Shown: one piece after another, positions 60,601 through 64,000 of the stretch | How positions within the stretch are numbered: position 1 is the stretch's first letter | Layout: each line of letters opens with the position of its first letter | From: Lentzea jiangxiensis | Lineage (GTDB): Bacteria; Actinomycetota; Actinomycetes; Mycobacteriales; Pseudonocardiaceae | DNA: 64,000 nt | Direction of reading: 5' to 3' | Assembly: GCF_900104175.1 (NCBI RefSeq) | Contig: NZ_FNIX01000015.1 | Location: 115,941 to 179,940 of the forward strand | The notes under the pieces: generated by a model | What the model saw: only the letters and a program-made list of their open reading frames with translations | What the model was told of the DNA's origin: nothing | The model's database searches: none | Translations under genes and position numbers: made by a program

Positions 60601-61047
60601 GTGCGCATCGGCGAACTGTCGCGGGCCAGCGGCGTTAGCAACCGTTCCTTGCGCTACTACGAGAGCCAAGGGCTCATCCGCTCCACGCGGTCCACGGGAG
60701 GATGGCGGGACTTCGACCCGTCGATGATCGAACGAGTCGTGATGATCCAGCACCTGCTAGCCGCGGGACTGTCCAGTTTCACCATCAGCGAGTTGCTTCC
60801 GTGCCTGGACGCGGCCCCGGAGGAAAGAACCGGTGTCATGGAGGCCGTGCTGGAGCAGGAGGTCCACAGGCTCGAAGCCAAGCGGCGCGACATCGATCGT
60901 GAGCTCGACGTGCTGCAAACGCTCCGACGAGACCTCGGCGAATCCCCACGTGCCGACCTCCGAGAGTCGCGGAACTCGACCGTCGAGCCCACGGGGAAAG
61001 TCGATCAAGGCTCGTGGCCGGCGCATCCAACCTCGGAGGAACGCTAG
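60601..61047 (+). CDS. MerR-family transcriptional regulator
   Basis: 148 aa. GTG at 60601 behind AAGGAGGAGTC. N-terminal HTH: RIGELSRASGVSNRSLRYYESQGLI, then the wing RSTGGWRDFDPSMIERVVMIQHLLAAGLS, and a dimerising coiled coil (EQEVHRLEAKRRDIDRELDVLQTLRRDL). The sensor tail lacks cysteines, so it is not a metal sensor of the classical type. Divergent from the DsbA-deaminase-SMR operon, its likely target. Confidence 0.9.
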   Translation: MRIGELSRASGVSNRSLRYYESQGLIRSTRSTGGWRDFDPSMIERVVMIQHLLAAGLSSFTISELLPCLDAAPEERTGVMEAVLEQEVHRLEAKRRDIDRELDVLQTLRRDLGESPRADLRESRNSTVEPTGKVDQGSWPAHPTSEER

Positions 61048-61261
61048 ATTCGCCGTGAACGAGCGCGCGCCGATCGGGGTGCCTTCCCGGTAAGGTGGCC
61101 AGCACGCGGGACGGCGTCGTTGACCACCCTGCCGCTGTGTAGCGGTGGACTTGTCAGTCGTGGACGTCGAGCGCGTTCGATGATCTGGCCATGGAGCGCA
61201 TTCAGAGAACATCAACATGAGCAAGTGCGGTTAGTCGCCAGTGCTCATATCTTCGGACGCC

Positions 61262-61410
61262 CTATGCGCGTGCCTTGGTGGCGAACGTGCCGAGTACTTC
61301 GTCGGCGGCGCGCTGGCCGGCGCGGACTGCTCCGTCCATATGTGCTTCGCCGATGTGGGAGGTCTCGGCGCCGGCCCAGTGAAGGGGACCGATCGGCCGC
61401 GTGAGCTATG
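61262..61410 (-). pseudogene. C-terminal fragment of a flavin monoamine oxidase
   Basis: The reverse strand reads LTRPIGPLHWAGAETSHIGEAHMDGAVRAGQ (shortened: PLHWAGAETSHIG and HMDGAVRAGQRAADEVL) and ends at a TAG at 61264-61262. The HWAGxETS..GxMDGAVRSGxRAAxEVL block is the FAD-binding C-terminus of amine oxidases. Upstream of it the frame ends at a stop and no N-terminal part exists. It is a remnant at the boundary of the next gene set. Confidence 0.82.
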
Positions 61411-61411
61411 G

Positions 61412-61711
61412 GTGACCGATGCGCAACACACGAGCTACCGGCCCCGTGTGGAGATCGTGATCTACCGCGCGGTCGACATCAGCAACGAGGTCGTCGTGTT
61501 CGTCGACGGTTGCGAAAGCGATGTCGAGGTGCACGACGTCACCCACGACCGCGGCGACGACTCGGCCGAACGGCAGGCCCGCACCAAGCAGGTGGTCAAC
61601 GTGGCCAGTCCCGCGGCCGCCGAGCGGATCCGCGAGCTGACCGCCGACCTGGAGTCAACTCCCAAGGACGGAGATCCCGACGTGGAGCTCACGATGCGGG
61701 GTGCCGGATGA
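61412..61711 (+). CDS. Hypothetical protein, first of a three-gene unknown set
   Basis: 99 aa from GTG 61412. It begins right after the amine oxidase remnant, so the original start could be lost. Contents: YRPRVEIVIYRAVDISNEVVVFVDGCESDVEVHDVTHD and then SPAAAERIRELTADLEST. The beta-rich first half and helical second half suggest a small folded protein. No family is recognised. ATGA overlap with the next gene. Confidence 0.5.
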   Translation: MTDAQHTSYRPRVEIVIYRAVDISNEVVVFVDGCESDVEVHDVTHDRGDDSAERQARTKQVVNVASPAAAERIRELTADLESTPKDGDPDVELTMRGAG

Positions 61712-62025
61712 CCTTCGATTTCGACACCAAGCTCTGGAAGGGCATAGCGGACGAAGCCGGCCTCAACGCCGTCTTCCACCCGCAAACGCGCGTCCTGCGC
61801 TCGTGGCTTTCTCCGGCGGAGCAACCGCTCGAGGAGCACCCAGCCCTGGAGGTCTCGGGCGCGCTGGCGTTCCTGTAAATCAACCCCAAGCTGCGAGAGC
61901 TTCGGCTTTCGCTGCATCTGGACGAGGTGATCAAGGACATCGTGCGCTCCGACGGCACAGTGCCGCTGCGCATTGACGTCAACGACACCACCGTGTTCGA
62001 CGACACCGACAAGAACTCCGAGTAG
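61708..62025 (+). pseudogene. Hypothetical protein with an internal TAA, second of the unknown set
   Basis: ATG overlaps the stop of the preceding gene (ATGA). The frame runs FDFDTKLWKGIADEAGLNAVF, WLSPAEQPLEEHPALEVSGALAFL to a TAA at 61876-61878, then continues in frame for 49 codons with clear coding character (INPKLRELRLSLHLDEVIKDIV, VPLRIDVNDTTVFDD) to TAG at 62025. One codon, probably TAC or TAT, has become TAA. The intact protein would have 105 residues; no family is recognised. Confidence 0.65.
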
Positions 62026-62483
62026 CGCACGCAGCTGCTCACACCCTCCTGGACGCGGACACCCTCGATCCAGCTCTGCGCTGGCTCACCGAGTGGGCCA
62101 AGACCGTTCACCTGGGCACCGCCCAGGTCGGCTCCATCGACACGACGGTGGCCGCAGCGTTGTTCCTCGTCATCGACGAGCAGTTGGCGAACGGCGGAAT
62201 TCTCCCGCGGTCCTGGGACGATGCCCAGCCCCGCCCGGCCTCGCCCGAGGACGTGGAACTTCCGATCGTCGAGATCGACGGCGACAGCCTGATCTGCCCG
62301 GTGTGCCGCGCCAAGGACACGGTGCAGGAGAAAGACCAAGCCATCCGCTGGAACGACCTCTGGGTCAGCGACGGCGTGATCTTCGGTGGCTTGGGCAATA
62401 CCGACTTCGCGCACTCCCGCTTCACAAGTCGTTCGTGTGACGCTGACCTGGCACTGCCCTCCGAGGTTGCGGACTACTCATGA
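62022..62483 (+). pseudogene. Hypothetical protein lacking a start codon, third of the unknown set
   Basis: Coding-like frame from about 62022 to the TGA at 62483: HTLLDADTLDPALRWLTEWAK, GSIDTTVAAALFLVIDEQLANGG, VEIDGDSLICPVCRAKDTVQE, WNDLWVSDGVIFGG. The only in-frame start is a GTG at 62148 without a ribosome-binding site, so the true start at the overlap with the preceding gene appears lost (GTA now). One CPVC motif suggests a zinc ribbon, but its second Cys pair is not seen. Confidence 0.55.
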
Positions 62484-62564
62484 TCGCAACCTCGCCGGCG
62501 CAGGAGTGGCTCGGCGGCTGGTTGAAGATCAATTCGCCGCCTTCCTCTAGTAGATGGCATTTCC

Positions 62565-62597
62565 GGTCCCGAGGGAGCGATCTATCGGGACCTTTTC
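62565..62597 (+). terminator. Intrinsic terminator after the unknown gene set
   Basis: GGTCCCGA at 62565-62572 pairs with TCGGGACC at 62585-62592 (12-nt loop), followed by TTTT at 62593-62596. Confidence 0.7.
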
Positions 62598-62665
62598 ATG
62601 TCCGCTAAAAGGCGGGAAGTTGCATGAGCACCGCGAAGTCGGCCGAATCGACGCGCTGTTAGAGG

Positions 62666-62701
62666 GGCCCTGCGTCACGGAGATATCCAAGACGCAGGGC
62701 C
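62666..62701 (-). terminator. Stem-loop after the sigma-like gene
   Basis: GGCCCTGCGTC at 62666-62676 pairs perfectly with GACGCAGGGCC at 62691-62701 (14-nt loop), 30 bp beyond the stop of the reverse-strand gene. Confidence 0.75.
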
Positions 62702-62730
62702 ACTTCATGCAGTTCTGGTCGGGGTCGTGG

Positions 62731-63561
62731 TCAACTCGCGCGTGGTTCTTGCGAGGTCCAACTCAACTGGCGCACTCGTTCGAGAACTTCGGCCGAGTTG
62801 GCCAGGCCGAGCTGATCGCGGATGGTCTTGATAGCGATCGACTTGCTCGCCCTAACGGCGTTCTTGTCGATGCCCAGAACTTCCGCGATCGCCCGCGGTT
62901 CCAGGCCGTCAGCGGACATCCTCAGCACGTCCGCCTGGCGTTTGCCCAGTGCGCCAACAGCGCGAGCGATTTGAGGTGGCCCGCTCGGAACGGGTCTGGT
63001 CGACGCATCGACCTCATGAACGTATCGCGTGTCGAGGCGCCGCGCGATGTCTCGGAAGGCGGTGTAGACCTCAATTTGAGGCTTGCCAATGATCTCGGCG
63101 ACTTCGGCTAGGTTGAAGCCGTCGAGAAACAACCTCATGGCGTCAACCATGTCAGGGATGAGCCTGGCGGCGAGATCCAGCAGGTTCAGTCGCTGTCGCT
63201 GTTCACGGAAGGTGTCCCGCGTGACTGGCTCGCCGCCCAGGAGCAGAAATTCGATGTCCATCCAGGTTCCAGCGGGGATCTCCTTCGCGCGGGCGCGGTA
63301 GTAGTCGACCGCCGCGTTGGTCGCCAGTTTCGTGATGTAGGCGCTGAAGTATTTGATCTCGGACCGCAATTCGAGTGGCCGTGCGAGGAATTTGGCCACC
63401 GTGCCCTGAACGACGTCATCCAGATCAGCGAACGGAATTCTGTCGCGTAGGTTCCTGGTGATCATCATGGTGATCAAAGGCGCGACGAGTTCGGGGTCCG
63501 CCGTGGTCGCGGCAGCATCGACCGAGATGTAACGACGACGCGCGCGTCCCTTGGTTGCCAT
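62731..63561 (-). CDS. Sigma-70-like protein with two helix-turn-helix regions
   Basis: 276 aa, ATG at 63561. Region 2-like part: PLITMMITRNLRDRIPFADLDDVVQGTVAKFLARPLEL with YFSAYITKLATNAAVDYYRAR, the ECF pattern of recruiting a helix before the promoter-melting segment. The middle reads LFLDGFNLAEVAEIIGKPQIEVYTAFRDIARR, which resembles region 4. The C-terminal LGKRQADVLRMSADGLEPRAIAEVLGIDKNAVRASKSIAIKTIRDQL is a LuxR/GerE-type HTH. The double output is unusual for an ECF factor. It may be a sigma factor or a derived transcriptional regulator. Confidence 0.72.
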   Translation of the reverse strand: MATKGRARRRYISVDAAATTADPELVAPLITMMITRNLRDRIPFADLDDVVQGTVAKFLARPLELRSEIKYFSAYITKLATNAAVDYYRARAKEIPAGTWMDIEFLLLGGEPVTRDTFREQRQRLNLLDLAARLIPDMVDAMRLFLDGFNLAEVAEIIGKPQIEVYTAFRDIARRLDTRYVHEVDASTRPVPSGPPQIARAVGALGKRQADVLRMSADGLEPRAIAEVLGIDKNAVRASKSIAIKTIRDQLGLANSAEVLERVRQLSWTSQEPRAS

Positions 63562-63562
63562 C

Positions 63563-63715
63563 TCAGACCTCGCCCTTCGCGCGGCTACGGCCCTGAAGGT
63601 AGAACATTGGAGCGACGAGGGCGACGAGCGCTTGGACGTCCCCGGCGCTCCAGTTGGCCAGCATCATCAATCCGATGAGTGCGATCAGAGGGATGTTGCG
63701 GACTAGGGCCTGTAT
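63563..63715 (-). pseudogene. 3' end of a small membrane protein, cut by an IS element
   Basis: The reverse strand reads LVRNIPLIALIGLMMLANWS and ALVALVAPMFYLQGRSRAKGEV, stopping at TGA 63565-63563, one base before the sigma-like gene's ATG. A TM helix and a second hydrophobic segment are visible. At about 63703-63720 the frame runs into the end of the IS5-type element, so the N-terminus is missing. It was probably translationally linked to the sigma-like gene. Confidence 0.65.
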
Positions 63716-63724
63716 CGAAGTCGG

Positions 63725-64000
63725 TCAGAGCCATTCGTTGATCGCGGCGATGTGGACGGCCGCTTCGTAGCGGACGGCGAGTTTGTCGTAGCGGGTGGCC
63801 ACGGCCCGGTGGCGTTTGAGCCGGTTGATACCGCACTCGACGGCGTGGCGCTGTTTGTAGGTCTCGGGGTCGAAGGCCGGTGGTCGGCCGCCCTTCGACC
63901 CTTTGGCCTTGCGGTGGGCGTTCTGGTCGGCCTTGCTCGGGATGGTCGCCTTGATCCCGCGGCGACGCAGGTGCTCCCGGTTGTCCTTCGAGGTGTAGGC
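63725..64000 (-). mobile_element. IS5-family transposase, 3' part at the window edge
   Basis: Reverse strand from the right edge to a TGA at 63727-63725: SKDNREHLRRRGIKATIPSKADQ, GRPPAFDPETYKQRHAVECG, INRLKRHRAVATRYDKLAVR and YEAAVHIAAINEWL. This is the C-terminal part of an IS5/ISAs1-like DDE transposase with the third catalytic residue in HAVECGINRLKR. The left end of the element is near 63703-63724 (GGGCCTGTATCGAAGT, possible terminal repeat). Not related to the IS remnants at 55 and 58 kb. Confidence 0.9.

Overview
The window is high-GC actinomycete DNA. GTG starts are common, many genes share a 4-bp stop/start overlap (GTGA or ATGA), and the gene families (WhiE-type spore pigment, SigK/DipZ, ECF42/DGPF, SMR pairs, actinobacterial secreted S1 protease) point to a sporulating or aerial-hypha-forming filamentous actinomycete, probably of the Pseudonocardiales. 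The species cannot be read from the sequence. No rRNA, tRNA or CRISPR array was seen.

Left part (1-14 kb): the 3' part of an FxLD-type methyltransferase, then an acyl-activating group (AMP-dependent ligase coupled to a class III CoA-transferase, with a divergent acyl-CoA dehydrogenase). A leftward run of copper genes follows (CopD-CtaG fusion, CopA P-type ATPase, a Tat-exported DJ-1/PfpI protein, an MFS permease and a six-hairpin-like protein), then two rightward DJ-1/PfpI genes, one fused to an AraC-type DNA-binding domain. 

A 7.3-kb gene at 14.2-21.5 kb encodes a complete single-module, highly reducing polyketide synthase with a C-methyltransferase domain (KS-AT-DH-cMT-psiKR-ER-KR-ACP), an architecture best known from fungi. 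It has no thioesterase and is translationally coupled to an aldehyde-dehydrogenase-family gene, ending at a 17-bp stem-loop. 

Middle (23-36 kb): mixed housekeeping and accessory genes: a Tat-exported protein, a frameshifted alcohol dehydrogenase, an SGNH hydrolase and HxlR regulator, an ECF42 sigma/DGPF pair, stress-type membrane and PRC-barrel proteins, a Ser/Thr kinase, and a methyltransferase with a 14-TM drug exporter. 

Two tightly coupled operons lie at 36.5-48 kb. One encodes response regulator, HEAT-repeat membrane protein, processive GT2 glycosyltransferase and GAF-histidine kinase, and looks like a self-contained signal-to-exopolysaccharide unit. The other is a ten-gene WhiE/CurA-type type II polyketide (spore pigment) operon with a SchA/CurD-like gene at both its start and its end. 

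48-55 kb: a secreted S1 protease with a chitin-binding tail, then a SigK-type locus. The sigma factor and its RskA-like anti-sigma are broken, while the usual SigK target genes (thioredoxin, dipZ, fasciclin lipoprotein) are intact and carry two matching promoter-like elements. A frameshifted EF-hand gene follows.

The last 9 kb is accessory DNA full of relics: two inverted remnants of one IS5-type transposase flank a nitronate monooxygenase/flavodoxin/TetR block, and there are fragments of a P-loop kinase and an amine oxidase. It also holds a MerR-controlled DsbA-deaminase-SMR-SMR operon, a decayed three-gene unknown cluster, an unusual sigma-like protein, and a membrane-protein gene apparently cut by an IS5-family element that runs off the right edge.
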